From NCBI RefSeq assembly GCF_000620465.1, contig NZ_KK211140.1, positions 124,001 to 188,000 on the forward strand: a stretch of DNA of 64,000 bases, in the 5' to 3' direction. Below, one piece after another: positions 38,012 to 48,096 of this stretch. How positions within the stretch are numbered: position 1 is the stretch's first letter; the number at the start of each line of letters is the position of its first letter. The position numbers were made by a program, and so were the translations under genes. The DNA is from Ralstonia sp. UNC404CL21Col. GTDB taxonomy: Bacteria > Pseudomonadota > Gammaproteobacteria > Burkholderiales > Burkholderiaceae. Below the pieces are notes generated by a model. That model did not search any database, had not been told where the DNA came from, and saw only the letters and a list, made by a program, of their open reading frames with translations.

Positions 38012-38026
38012 ATTGATCGAATCAAT
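38012..38026. promoter_or_regulatory. Dyad ATTGAT-CGA-ATCAAT before the LysR gene
   Basis: Perfect 6-bp arms around CGA, 16 bases before the LysR ATG and 90 before the SBF ATG. It is a candidate LysR-type site shared by the divergent pair. Confidence 0.5.
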
Positions 38027-38041
38027 TCATACGCCGTCAGC

Positions 38042-38935
38042 ATGAATGTGACCTTGCGCCAGTTGCGCGTCTTTCTCGCGGTGGCACGCGCGCACAGCTT
38101 CAGCCGGGCGGGCGACACCATCGGCCTGACGCAGCCGGCCGTGAGCCGTTCGATCTCGGAGCTGGAAGGCGAACTGGGCCTGAAGTTGCTCGATCGCACC
38201 ACCCGTGAAGTCGTGCTGACGGAAGTGGGGCGCTCGCTGGCGACGGCGCTCGATCGCCTCGTGGCCGATCTGGACGACACGTTGCAGCAGGCGCGCCAGG
38301 TCGGCGAGCAACGGCGCGGGCGCGTGGTGGTGGCGTCCAGCCCGACCGTGTCGACACGGCTGATGCCGGTGTATGTGGCCGAGTGCGCGGTGCGCTATCC
38401 AGACATCCGCATGATCGTGCGTGACTCCGTGCAGGTCGACACGCTGCAGTTGATCCGCACGGGCGGCGCCGATTTCGGTGTGGTGGTGGAGCCGCTCGAT
38501 ACCGAAGGCCTGTGGACCGAGCCGCTGCTGATTGATCCGTTCTGCCTGGTCTGTCGCAGGGATCACCCATTCGCGCAGCGCAGCAGCGTGCGGTGGAAAG
38601 ACCTGCATCGCACAGCGGTCGTCCTGCTCGATCACGCCTCGGGCAGTCGCCCGCTGATCGACCGCATCTTCCTGCGCCACGGCGTTCACCCTGATGTTAC
38701 GCAGGAGATGGGCCACAGCAGCGCGGTCTTCGGGATGGTGGAAGCGGGCATCGGTGCGGGTGTGGTGCCGTCGCTGTCGTTGCCGCTGCCATCCTCGTCG
38801 CCATTGGTGGCGGTGCCGCTGTCGCCCAAGGAGACGCGCGCCATTGTGCTGGCGCGGCGACACGACCGATCGCTTTCGCCGGCGGCCGAGGCAGCGTGGC
38901 AGATGATCCGCCGGATGGCGCTGCCAGCCGCCTGA
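38042..38935 (+). CDS. LysR family transcriptional regulator
   Basis: Regulator of 297 residues. The N-terminal winged HTH is TLRQLRVFLAVARAHSFSRAGDTIGLTQPAVSRSISELE (split at about 4-42). A periplasmic-binding-like effector domain follows from about 90. The effector is unknown. It is divergent from the SBF transporter, a classical layout for LysR control of a neighbour. ATG 38042 is preferred because the HTH begins immediately after it. Confidence 0.93.
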   Translation: MNVTLRQLRVFLAVARAHSFSRAGDTIGLTQPAVSRSISELEGELGLKLLDRTTREVVLTEVGRSLATALDRLVADLDDTLQQARQVGEQRRGRVVVASSPTVSTRLMPVYVAECAVRYPDIRMIVRDSVQVDTLQLIRTGGADFGVVVEPLDTEGLWTEPLLIDPFCLVCRRDHPFAQRSSVRWKDLHRTAVVLLDHASGSRPLIDRIFLRHGVHPDVTQEMGHSSAVFGMVEAGIGAGVVPSLSLPLPSSSPLVAVPLSPKETRAIVLARRHDRSLSPAAEAAWQMIRRMALPAA

Positions 38936-38949
38936 CGACCTGACCGCGC

Positions 38950-39708
38950 TTATTTCGGCTGCATGCGGATGGCGCCATCCAGGCGGATGGTCTCGCCATT
39001 GAGCATCGGGTTCTCGACGATCGCGCGCGCGAGCTGCGCATATTCCGCCGGCTTACCGAGGCGCGGCGGAAACGGCACCATCTTGCCCAGCGCGTCCTGC
39101 ACTTCCGCCGGCATGCCAAGCAGCATCGGCGTCTCGAAAATGCCCGGTGCAATCGTCATCACCCGGATGCCGTCGCGCGACAGGTCACGCGCAATCGCCA
39201 GTGTCATCGCCACCACGCCGCCCTTGGACGCCGCGTAGGCCGCCTGGCCAATCTGCCCGTCAAATGCCGCCACCGATGCCGTGTTGATGATCACGCCACG
39301 CTCGCCGCCGGCATTGGGTGTGTTGCCCGCCATGGCCGTCGCTGCCAGGCGGATCATGTTGAACGTGCCGATCAGGTTGATGTTGATCACGCGTGCAAAT
39401 TGGTCCAGCGGGTGCGGCCCCGTCTTGCCCACCGTGCGCGACGCCGTAGCGATACCCGCGCAGTTCACCAGCCCGCGCAGCGTGCCCAGCGACGTGGCGG
39501 CGTCCACCACCGCCTGCCCCTCGGCTTCCGACGTGACGTCGCAGCGCACGAAGCGGCCGCCCAGTTCTTGCGCCAGCGCGGTGCCGGCGGCCTCGTTCAG
39601 GTCTGCAATCACCACCTTGCCGCCCGCTTCGGCCAGCGTCCGTGCCGTACCTGCGCCCAGTCCCGACGCGCCGCCGGTCACGATGAATACCTGATCGCGA
39701 ATCTCCAT
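38950..39708 (-). CDS. Short-chain dehydrogenase (3-hydroxyacyl-CoA dehydrogenase type-2-like)
   Basis: NAD-dependent SDR of 252 residues. The cofactor site is [14 protein letters not shown] (about 10-23) with D35 in VVIADLN favouring NAD. The catalytic set is Ser in NTASVAAF and YAASK. The sequence resembles HSD10-type 3-hydroxy-2-methylbutyryl-CoA/3-hydroxyacyl-CoA dehydrogenases ([22 protein letters not shown]). A LiuR-like dyad in front supports a role in branched-chain amino acid or fatty acid catabolism. No other gene of that pathway is adjacent. Confidence 0.9.
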   Translation of the reverse strand: MEIRDQVFIVTGGASGLGAGTARTLAEAGGKVVIADLNEAAGTALAQELGGRFVRCDVTSEAEGQAVVDAATSLGTLRGLVNCAGIATASRTVGKTGPHPLDQFARVININLIGTFNMIRLAATAMAGNTPNAGGERGVIINTASVAAFDGQIGQAAYAASKGGVVAMTLAIARDLSRDGIRVMTIAPGIFETPMLLGMPAEVQDALGKMVPFPPRLGKPAEYAQLARAIVENPMLNGETIRLDGAIRMQPK

Positions 39709-39739
39709 GCCGTGTCTCCTTGTGTGTTGTTTGCGAGTT

Positions 39740-39765
39740 ACTTGACGTTTACGTTCGCGTCAAGT
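39740..39765 (-). promoter_or_regulatory. LiuR-like dyad upstream of the SDR gene
   Basis: ACTTGACG and CGTCAAGT form perfect 8-bp arms around TTTACGTTCG, 31 bases before the SDR ATG. The TTGACGTTTACG half resembles operators described for MerR-type LiuR regulators of branched-chain amino acid breakdown. No liuR gene is in the window. Confidence 0.55.
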
Positions 39766-39805
39766 TCAGCGTCATATGTTAGCGCGAAGCGGCCGGCGAA
39801 CGAGC

Positions 39806-39840
39806 AAAAAAAAGCGCCTCATGATCGAGGCGCCTTTTTT
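39806..39840 (-). terminator. Terminator of adk
   Basis: A run of eight A, GCGCCTC, loop ATGATC, GAGGCGC and TTTTTT. Located 25 bases after the adk stop and before the SDR promoter; symmetrical in form. Confidence 0.92.
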
Positions 39841-39864
39841 CGTGGCGGGTATTGCGGGGTGCGC

Positions 39865-41685
<1,821 letters not shown>

Positions 41686-41701
41686 GGCGGCGACCTTCGT
41701 A

Positions 41702-41890
41702 TCAGGCCGGATCGACCGGCGTGCCTTCCACGGTCTGGCGCGCTTCGTCAGCCAGCATGACGGGGATGCCATCGCGGATCGGGTAGGCCAGCTTGTCGAC
41801 GTGGCAAATGAGTTCGTTGTTGGCGCGGTCGTGTTGCAGCGTGCCCTTGCACAACGGGCAGACGAGGATTTCCAGCAGGCGATTGTCCAT
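41702..41890 (-). CDS. ycaR: Trm112 family small protein (YcaR)
   Basis: Protein of 62 residues. [17 protein letters not shown] and [21 protein letters not shown] match the Trm112/UPF0434 family, which in eukaryotes activates methyltransferases. The bacterial role is unclear. One CPLC pair is kept and a third Cys occurs in LICH. Its position between lpxK and kdsB is conserved across proteobacteria. Confidence 0.95.
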   Translation of the reverse strand: MDNRLLEILVCPLCKGTLQHDRANNELICHVDKLAYPIRDGIPVMLADEARQTVEGTPVDPA

Positions 41891-41960
41891 GGCGGTAGAG
41901 GCTCCGTGGCGGCCGCGCTCAAGGCGGAGGGCGGCGCGCCGGTACAGCGGAAGGGTGGCG

Positions 41961-43010
41961 TTATTGTGCGCTTGCCTTGAGCGTTGCGCGATCGGCCAGG
42001 GCGCGCACGCGCTGGCAGACCTGTTCGACCAGCGCGGCGTCGACCACCGGTGTGGTCGGCACCACCCAGATGCGCGGGTCGTCGAGATGGCCGCATTTTA
42101 CGGCATCCTTTTCGGTGATCAGGATGACCTCGGCGTGGCTGTCGGTGAACGGGTTGTCAGCGAAATCGTAGTGATCGGGCAGCTGCAGGGTGCTCGGCTT
42201 GAGGCCGGCGGCGCGCAGCGAAGCGAAGAAGCGCTCCGGGTTGCCGATGCCGGCCGCGGCCAGCAATTGCGCGCCTTCAATGCGGGCGAACTGGGTCAGC
42301 GGGCGGCGCAGCGCGGGGTCGGCCAGGTTGTAGGCGTCCTGCAGCTCGAGGTGCATGCCGAACACGTCCGGGCGGTCCGGTGTGGCGCGGTAGTTCGGAT
42401 CGTTGATGAGCGTGGCGTCACGGCGGCGCGTCATCGGTTCGCGCAGCGGGCCGGCGGGCAGCAGGAAGCCGTTGCCCCCCATGCGCGTGTCGAACACGAT
42501 GATTTCGATATCGCGGCGCAGGCGGTAGTGCTGCAGGCCGTCGTCGCAGACGATCACGTTGCAGCCCGGGTGCGAGGCCAGCAGCGTCTGCGCGCACAGC
42601 ACGCGGTCGGGGAAGACCCACACCGGCAGATCGGTGGCGCGGGCGATCAGCAGCGGTTCATCGCCGACGTCTTCTGCGCGGGAGTGTTCTCGCACAGGGC
42701 GGGGATGCTTCAGTTGCGCACCGTAGCCGCGCGAGACGATGCCCGGGCGCAGGCCGGCTTCAGCCAGCGCCGAGGCCAGCGCAATCACGGCGGGCGTCTT
42801 GCCGGCGCCGCCCACGGTGACATTGCCGATCACCACCACCGGCATCGGTAGCCGCACCGAGCGCAGCACGCCAAGGCGGAACAGCAGCCGGCGCAGCGCG
42901 CTTACCCCACCAAACAGCCACGACAGCGGCCACATCACCCACGCAAACCAGCCGCGTTGCTGCCATTGGCGGGTGACGAAGCTGGCGAGACGGTGCTGGG
43001 CGACGGGCAT
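41961..43010 (-). CDS. lpxK: Tetraacyldisaccharide 4'-kinase
   Basis: Phosphorylates the lipid A precursor at the 4' position at the inner membrane. The protein has 349 residues. An N-terminal hydrophobic anchor (about 21-35) precedes the P-loop-type [14 protein letters not shown] (about 60-73). SRGYGAQL and [16 protein letters not shown] are characteristic. It starts 27 bases after exbD. No N-terminal msbA is present, as usual for betaproteobacteria. Confidence 0.96.
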   Translation of the reverse strand: MPVAQHRLASFVTRQWQQRGWFAWVMWPLSWLFGGVSALRRLLFRLGVLRSVRLPMPVVVIGNVTVGGAGKTPAVIALASALAEAGLRPGIVSRGYGAQLKHPRPVREHSRAEDVGDEPLLIARATDLPVWVFPDRVLCAQTLLASHPGCNVIVCDDGLQHYRLRRDIEIIVFDTRMGGNGFLLPAGPLREPMTRRRDATLINDPNYRATPDRPDVFGMHLELQDAYNLADPALRRPLTQFARIEGAQLLAAAGIGNPERFFASLRAAGLKPSTLQLPDHYDFADNPFTDSHAEVILITEKDAVKCGHLDDPRIWVVPTTPVVDAALVEQVCQRVRALADRATLKASAQ

Positions 43011-43037
43011 GCGTGATGGTGGTTGAGAAGCGATCTC

Positions 43038-43466
43038 TTAACGGGCGTTGCCGGTTTGCGTGGCGAAGGTCAGGTGCGAAAGACCGGCCACTCGCGCGGC
43101 TTCCATGACATTGACCACCGCTTGGTGCGCGGCTTGCGCATCGGCGTTGACGATGACGATGGGCTCGGGGCCGCCGGCCTTGCCTGCGGCATTGCGCAGT
43201 GCATCGGCCAGGCTGGTGACATCTCGGGTGTCGAGCACCTGCTTGTCGACAGAGTAGACGCCGTTGGCGGTGACGGACACGACGATCTGGCCCGGACGCT
43301 CGGTGGCTTTCTCAGCCTCGGCGGTGGGCAGGTTGACCTTCAGTTCGGTGTAGCGGGAATACGTGGTCGTGATCATCAGGAAGATGAGGATCACGAGCAG
43401 CACGTCGATCAGCGGGATCAGGTTGATCTCCGGCTCTTCGCGGGCACGGCGCGGGCGGAAGCGCAT
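43038..43466 (-). CDS. exbD: Biopolymer transport protein ExbD/TolR family
   Basis: Single-span inner-membrane protein of 142 residues that uses proton flow with ExbB to energise TonB or a similar partner. The transmembrane segment INLIPLIDVLLVILIFLMI (about 14-32) carries the essential Asp (D21). The periplasmic domain follows. It lies 28 bases after exbB. TonB is not in this cluster, so the energised partner is uncertain. Confidence 0.94.
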   Translation of the reverse strand: MRFRPRRAREEPEINLIPLIDVLLVILIFLMITTTYSRYTELKVNLPTAEAEKATERPGQIVVSVTANGVYSVDKQVLDTRDVTSLADALRNAAGKAGGPEPIVIVNADAQAAHQAVVNVMEAARVAGLSHLTFATQTGNAR

Positions 43467-43494
43467 GGCTGTTTCCAGTAAGGCGTGGCCCGGA

Positions 43495-44115
43495 TCAGCC
43501 GCGCCGCGGCGGCAGGATCGCGTCGAGGTACGTGGTGGACAGATGCTCCAGCTCGACCACGTAGTTGTCCACCACGCCACGGAAGTAGCGCCAGAAGATC
43601 AGCGTCGGGATGGCCACCACGAGGCCCAGCGCCGTGTTGTACAGCGCGACCGAGATACCGTGCGCCAGCGCCTGCGGGTTCGTGCCCGCGGCCGTCTGGC
43701 TGCCGAAGATCTCGATCATGCCGACGACCGTGCCGAACAGGCCCATCAGCGGCGCCACCGAGGCAATCGTGCCGAGCGCGTTCAGATAGCGCTCCAGGCG
43801 GTGGGCAACGTTCTGGCCGGCTTCTTCCACCACTTCCTTGGCGGCATCGCGCGAGGTGTTCGGATTCAGCACCACGTGGCGCAGCGCAGCAGCCAGCAGG
43901 CGGCCCAGCGGCGAGCCCTGTTCCAGCGTGTTCACCACTTCCGGTGTGGCGCGGCGCTGATGCGCGACGGCCAGCGCCTCGTCATAGACCTTGGGCGGAA
44001 TGATCTTCTTGCGTTGCAGGGCGACGAAGCGTTCGATGATGAGCGCGAGTGCGAGCACCGAGGCGATCAACAGCGGCCAGATCGGCCAGCCGGCGGCTTG
44101 AATGATGGAAAACAC
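43495..44115 (-). CDS. exbB: MotA/TolQ/ExbB proton channel family protein
   Basis: Inner-membrane protein of 206 residues with three transmembrane segments (about 11-28, 110-135 and 150-172). GTIASVAPLMGLFGTVVGMI and VALYNTALGLVVAIPTLIFW contain the conserved polar residues. It starts at GTG 44115 (FSIIQAAGWPIWPLLIAS), the usual N-terminus. First gene of the exbB-kdsB set. Its upstream side is the repeat region. Confidence 0.94.
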   Translation of the reverse strand: MFSIIQAAGWPIWPLLIASVLALALIIERFVALQRKKIIPPKVYDEALAVAHQRRATPEVVNTLEQGSPLGRLLAAALRHVVLNPNTSRDAAKEVVEEAGQNVAHRLERYLNALGTIASVAPLMGLFGTVVGMIEIFGSQTAAGTNPQALAHGISVALYNTALGLVVAIPTLIFWRYFRGVVDNYVVELEHLSTTYLDAILPPRRG

Positions 44116-44315
44116 TGGACAACCCGTTTTGTCGTTGTGGAAGGAGTGTGATTCTGATGGTGTGCTCGTGCCGTCCGCGTCCCCGAACGCTGTCCGTTGC
44201 GGCAAAAACAGGCAGCACTCTAGCGCGTCGGACCTGCCTCGGCAACACGATGGCGCAGCATCGCGACATGCGCGGGCGACGGTCAACGCGCTGTCACGAA
44301 AGAGACTGGCCGCGC

Positions 44316-44487
44316 AATCCACAGGCAGGCGGGACAGTCTTGTGGACGGGTTGTGGACATTGCCCGAACAAGCAAACTAAGTGCTTGATACGAAAGGGTG
44401 TTCGGGGTCTTGCTTAAAAAATATGCAACCGGCGTTTTCGCGGGCCATCCATGAAAAAGCGCGCGCTGGCCCGGCAAAACGGCGGGT
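44316..44487. repeat. Tandem repeat unit 1 (about 172 bp)
   Basis: Begins AATCCACA and contains GGGACAGTCTTGTGGACGGG, GTTGTGGACATTGCC and CAAGCA...TAAGTGCTTGAT, which can pair as a small stem (44369-44387), then TTGCTTAAAAAATATGCAA. The three TGTGGA-type 9-mers match the DnaA box with two to three mismatches each. Confidence 0.85.
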
Positions 44488-44660
44488 AATCCACACCGCT
44501 GCGGGACAGTCTTGTGGATGGGTTGTGGACATTGCCTCAACAAGCACGCTAAGTGCTTGATCTGAAAGGAAGTCCGACGGCCTGCTTAAAAATGAAGCAA
44601 CCGAGGGTTCTGGCCTCGATCTGGTGGAAAACGAGGGTGCGCCTCGAAAAACCGTGAGGA
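44488..44660. repeat. Tandem repeat unit 2 (about 173 bp)
   Basis: Same order of blocks as unit 1 and nearly identical over the first 75 bases. TAATCCACA (44487-44495) is one mismatch from a DnaA box, and TGTGGATGG two. The stem CAAGCAC-GCTAA-GTGCTTG (44541-44559) is perfect here, followed by TGCTTAAAAATGAAGCA. Confidence 0.85.
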
Positions 44661-44835
44661 AATCCACACCGACACGGGACAGTCTTGTGGACGGGTTGTG
44701 GACATTGCCCGGACAAGCACCTTAAGTGACTGATTCAAAACGGTGTTCGGTGTTGCGCTTAAAAATTGAGCAGCGAAGTTTCCCGCGAAAAACTGTGGAG
44801 ACACACCTCGGACGTGTGAGAATCGACGGCCGATT
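44661..44835. repeat. Tandem repeat unit 3 (about 175 bp)
   Basis: Same block order. The GGGACAGTCTTGTGGACGGG and GTTGTGGACATTGCC core is identical to unit 1. The CAAGCAC stem is broken (GTGACTG), and the AT-rich block reads GCGCTTAAAAATTGAGC. An additional CTGTGGAGA occurs late in the unit. Confidence 0.85.
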
Positions 44836-45010
44836 TATCCACTGCCCAGGCGTCACACCACGGTTTTCCAGCGATGCTGTGGATAACTTTGTGAACATCC
44901 TTGGGGCGCTCGCGCTAAATGCTTGACGCAGAACGAAATTACTTGCGTTGCTGAAATTTTGACATGGGCGGATTTTTCATAAAAATCAAGGGGTTGCGCC
45001 AAAATGCAGA
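44836..45010. repeat. Decayed fourth repeat unit with a perfect DnaA box
   Basis: TTATCCACT (44835-44843, one mismatch) stands where the other units start. CTGTGGATAACTTTGTGAACATCC then replaces the paired TGTGGAC boxes and includes TGTGGATAA (44878-44886), a perfect DnaA box. GCGCTAAATGCTTGAC follows, as in the other units. Confidence 0.75.
44878..44886 (-). other. Perfect DnaA box (TTATCCACA on minus strand)
   Basis: TGTGGATAA on the plus strand is the exact complement of the consensus TTATCCACA. It is the strongest of a dozen box-like 9-mers between 44315 and 45064; the last, TGTGGACAG, is at 45056-45064. Confidence 0.8.
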
Positions 45011-45030
45011 GAGCGCGTCACCTGACCTCT

Positions 45031-45042
45031 GTCAAGCTTGAC
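45031..45042. promoter_or_regulatory. Palindrome GTCAAGCTTGAC before xseA
   Basis: A perfect 12-bp dyad containing TTGACA (45038-45043), which could be a -35 element for xseA. It lies 107 bases before the chosen ATG. Confidence 0.4.
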
Positions 45043-45149
45043 AAGCACGTTATGCTGTGGACAGGTAGCCCACTCCGCGTGAGTTGCCTCCCCTATTCAA
45101 GGTAGATGTCGCCCCGAAGCCTCATCGTTTTGCGCTCCTCGCACCACTT

Positions 45150-46595
45150 ATGACCCCGCCGCCGTCTTCCCGCCGACCGTTTTGGATGGATGCCTCCGCG
45201 CCTGCGGCCCCATCCGCCCCCGACACATCGGCCGCCGCTGCCGCCCCGGCTGCACCGAATCGGGGCTCGCAGGATGTGCTGACCGTCAGCGACGTCAATC
45301 GCCGCATTGCGGGGCTGCTCGAACGCAACTTTCCGCTGGGCTGGGTGCGCGGCGAGATTTCCAACTTCACGCGCGCGGCCAGCGGCCATTGGTATTTTTC
45401 GCTCAAGGACACAGGCGCGCAGATCCGCTGCGTGATGTTTAAGGGCCGCAACCAGTACGCCGATTTCACCCCGCGCGAAGGCGAGGCCGTCGAAGTGCGG
45501 GCGCTGGTCACGTTGTACGAAGCGCGTGGCGAACTGCAATTGAGCGTCGAAGCGATTCGCCGGGCCGGCCTGGGCAATCTATACGAGGCCTTTCTGCGGC
45601 TGAAGGCCGCGCTGGAGGCGCAAGGCCTGTTCGATGCCGACCGCAAGCGGCCACTGCCACGGCATCCGCGCGCGATTGGCGTGGTGACGTCGCTGCAGGC
45701 GGCGGCCTTGCACGACGTGCTGACCACGCTGCGCCGGCGTGCGCCGCATGTGCCGGTGGTGGTGTATCCCGTGCCGGTGCAGGGTGCCGGGGCGTCGGAG
45801 CGCATCGCCGCCATGCTGGAACGGGTCAATGCCCGGGCAGAGGTCGACGTGGTCATCCTGTGCCGGGGCGGCGGCAGCATTGAAGACCTCTGGGCCTTCA
45901 ACGAAGAACCGGTCGCGCGCGCGGTGGCTGCATCGCAAATTCCCATCGTAGCGGGCGTCGGGCACGAGACGGATGTGACCATCGTCGACTTTGTTGCCGA
46001 CGTGCGCGCGCCCACGCCCACCGCCGCGGCTGAACTGGTCAGCCCGGACCGTGCACGCATGCTGCGCGATGTGGGGCGTGACTGGGATGCGCTGTCTGCC
46101 CAGTTCCGCCGGCAGCTCGATCGCCGCGCGCAGACCGTCGATTGGCTCGCGCGCCGCCTGCGCAGCCCGCAGGCGCAGATGCGCGAACGCCGCACCCAAC
46201 TCGCCCATCTGGAGGGCCGTCTGCGCTTTGCCCTGACCGGCCGCGTGCAGCGCGCGGAACATCTCCAGCGTCTGCTGACGATGCGCCTGTCCGCGGCGCG
46301 CCCCGACGCCACGCGAGAGCGCACGCGCCTTAAGCAAGCCGAAGCGACGCTGGCACGCGTCATGCGAGACACGCTGTCTCGCGCCCACGAACGCCTGGCG
46401 CGTCAGCACACCGGCCTGGAACTGCTGGCGCCGCAGCGCACCCTGGAGCGCGGTTATGCGGTGCTGCTTGATGCCAAGGGCCATGCCATCCGCGATCCGA
46501 ACGCATTGCATGCCCGGGCGCGCATCGAGGCGCGGCTGGCGCAAGGCACGGCCGACATCGAAATCGCCCGCGTGCAACCGAAGCTCGAACTGTGA
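45150..46595 (+). CDS. xseA: Exodeoxyribonuclease VII large subunit
   Basis: XseA with XseB degrades single-stranded DNA in both directions. The protein has 481 residues from ATG 45150; ATG 45186 ([10 protein letters not shown]) is also possible. The OB-fold domain shows [27 protein letters not shown]. The nuclease core has [36 protein letters not shown] and [16 protein letters not shown] coiled-coil C-terminal region follows. An Ala/Pro-rich N-terminal tail of about 45 residues precedes the OB fold. xseB is elsewhere. Confidence 0.94.
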   Translation: MTPPPSSRRPFWMDASAPAAPSAPDTSAAAAAPAAPNRGSQDVLTVSDVNRRIAGLLERNFPLGWVRGEISNFTRAASGHWYFSLKDTGAQIRCVMFKGRNQYADFTPREGEAVEVRALVTLYEARGELQLSVEAIRRAGLGNLYEAFLRLKAALEAQGLFDADRKRPLPRHPRAIGVVTSLQAAALHDVLTTLRRRAPHVPVVVYPVPVQGAGASERIAAMLERVNARAEVDVVILCRGGGSIEDLWAFNEEPVARAVAASQIPIVAGVGHETDVTIVDFVADVRAPTPTAAAELVSPDRARMLRDVGRDWDALSAQFRRQLDRRAQTVDWLARRLRSPQAQMRERRTQLAHLEGRLRFALTGRVQRAEHLQRLLTMRLSAARPDATRERTRLKQAEATLARVMRDTLSRAHERLARQHTGLELLAPQRTLERGYAVLLDAKGHAIRDPNALHARARIEARLAQGTADIEIARVQPKLEL

Positions 46596-46673
46596 CCAGC
46601 GCATGACCTTATAGCGGCAATGATCGCGATTCCGCACGCGTTTAGCGGGTATTCCGACTATTTAGCCTGCGGT

Positions 46674-46702
46674 TTGCGCCGGTTTTGCAAGTCTCCTACA
46701 AT
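46674..46702 (+). promoter_or_regulatory. Predicted promoter of sodB
   Basis: TTGCGC, a 17-base spacer and TACAAT. Transcription would start near 46709, about 35 bases before the sodB ATG. Confidence 0.6.
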
Positions 46703-46742
46703 CGTCGCTCCCAACCTGTACAACCCACAGAAGGCAAGAACA

Positions 46743-47321
46743 ATGGAACACACGCTCCCCCCGCTGCCGTACGCCCAAGACGCTCTGGCGCCGCACATCT
46801 CCAAGGAAACGCTGGAGTTCCACTACGGCAAGCACCACCAGACCTACGTCACGAACCTGAACAACCTGATCAAGGGCACCGAGTTCGAGAACCTGAGCCT
46901 GGAAGACATCGTCAAGAAGTCCTCGGGCGGTGTGTTCAACAACGCCGCACAGGTCTGGAACCACACGTTCTACTGGAACGGCCTGAAGCCGCAAGGCGGC
47001 GGCGCTCCGACCGGCGCGCTGGCTGACGCCATCAACGCCAAGTGGGGCAGCTTCGACAAGTTCAAGGAAGAGTTCACCAAGACGGCCATCGGCACGTTCG
47101 GTTCGGGCTGGGCCTGGCTGGTGAAGAAGGCCGACGGCTCGCTGGATCTGGTGTCGACCTCCAATGCCGCCACGCCGCTGACGACCGACGCCAAGCCGCT
47201 GCTGACCTGCGACGTGTGGGAACACGCTTACTACATCGACTACCGCAACGCCCGTCCGAAGTACGTCGAGGCGTTCTGGAACCTGGTCAACTGGGACTTC
47301 GTTGCCAAGAACTTCGCCTAA
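46743..47321 (+). CDS. sodB: Superoxide dismutase [Fe]
   Basis: Cytoplasmic Fe-type SOD of 192 residues converting superoxide to peroxide. Metal ligands are H27 (YGKHHQTYV region), H74 (WNHTFYWN), D157 and H161 ([11 protein letters not shown]). [13 protein letters not shown] fits the Fe-SOD pattern. It is expressed from its own promoter, with a shared terminator after it. Confidence 0.97.
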   Translation: MEHTLPPLPYAQDALAPHISKETLEFHYGKHHQTYVTNLNNLIKGTEFENLSLEDIVKKSSGGVFNNAAQVWNHTFYWNGLKPQGGGAPTGALADAINAKWGSFDKFKEEFTKTAIGTFGSGWAWLVKKADGSLDLVSTSNAATPLTTDAKPLLTCDVWEHAYYIDYRNARPKYVEAFWNLVNWDFVAKNFA

Positions 47322-47344
47322 GGCGACTCGCTCCGGCGATTCAG

Positions 47345-47375
47345 AAAAAACCTCCGCACCAGCGGAGGTTTTTTT
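47345..47375. terminator. Bidirectional terminator, sodB / M50 protease gene
   Basis: AAAAAACCTCCGC, loop ACCA, GCGGAGG and TTTTTTT. Its right T tract overlaps the TAA stop of the convergent M50 gene (47376-47374). Confidence 0.93.
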
Positions 47376-48093
47376 ATGCCCGCACGCTGCCCAGCATGTC
47401 GTGCAGCTCGTGGCTCATCATCGCCAGAAAGACGACCAGGCCGATGTAATACACGGTGTAGGTCAGGCGAGATTCGTTCGAGATGCTGTAGTACGCGCGG
47501 TTTTCCGGCGCATGTGGGTCGTAGCGCCACGCCTTCATCAACTGCGGCACGGCCAGCACCGCAATCACGATCAGGATCGGACTCGGCCGCCAGACGAACA
47601 GCGCCACCAGCACCGGCACGCCCAGAAACCAGATGCGCGGCGACAGCACCGCCGTAATCCGTCCGCCGTCAAACGGTGAGAGCGGGATCAGGTTGAACAG
47701 GTTGAGGAAGCAGCCCGCGTACGCCAGCGCCAGCAGCAGCTGGCTGTCGGTGTAGCGCGCGAGCCCGTAGCAGAGCATCGCGCCGACCGTGCCGGCGACG
47801 GGGCCGGCCAGGCCGATATGGGCCTCGGTTTCCACATCCATCGGCTGCTCTTTCAGGTCGATCCACGCGCCCACGAAGGGGATGAAGGTGGGCGCTCCCA
47901 CGGCAAGCCCGCGTTGGCGTGCCGCCATGAAATGGCCCATCTCGTGGATGAACAGCAGCACCACGAAACCTACCGCATAGCGCCAGCCGAACACGAAGGC
48001 ATAGGCCGCCACCGACAGCAGCATCGTGCCGCCGGTGGTCAGCAGCTTGCCGAACTTCAGCCCTGAAAACAGCAGGATCAGCAGCTTGGCCAC
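47374..48093 (-). CDS. M50 family site-2-type metalloprotease
   Basis: Multi-spanning membrane zinc protease of 239 residues. The catalytic motif HEMGH is at 50-54 within a hydrophobic helix. The second metal motif is NLFNLIPLSPFDGGR (about 130-144). Five to six membrane segments are visible. There is no PDZ domain, so this is a minimal form rather than RseP. The substrate is unknown. It lies three bases after the DUF2167 gene, so the two are surely co-transcribed. Confidence 0.9.
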   Translation of the reverse strand: MAKLLILLFSGLKFGKLLTTGGTMLLSVAAYAFVFGWRYAVGFVVLLFIHEMGHFMAARQRGLAVGAPTFIPFVGAWIDLKEQPMDVETEAHIGLAGPVAGTVGAMLCYGLARYTDSQLLLALAYAGCFLNLFNLIPLSPFDGGRITAVLSPRIWFLGVPVLVALFVWRPSPILIVIAVLAVPQLMKAWRYDPHAPENRAYYSISNESRLTYTVYYIGLVVFLAMMSHELHDMLGSVRA

Positions 48094-48096
48094 GGC

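Larger units (their letters stand above)
44116..45149. other. 1.03-kb non-coding region between exbB and xseA
   Basis: No convincing gene. It carries the exbB promoter side (44116-44315), then three tandem repeat units, a decayed fourth unit and the xseA leader. Short leftward open frames recur because the DNA repeats, and they lack ribosome sites. The region is visibly less GC-rich than its surroundings. Confidence 0.75.

Noticed and set aside
44283-44804. Three short leftward open frames in the repeat array with a shared peptide (AMSTTRPQDCP-like)
   Set aside because: The similarity simply follows from the DNA repeats. Frames start and end at unrelated points, there is no ribosome site, and non-synonymous and synonymous positions vary alike.
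44316-45064. Chromosomal oriC
   Set aside because: Box content is suggestive, but dnaA, dnaN, rpmH, gidA and parAB are absent and the flanking genes (exbB, xseA) are not origin neighbours in this group.
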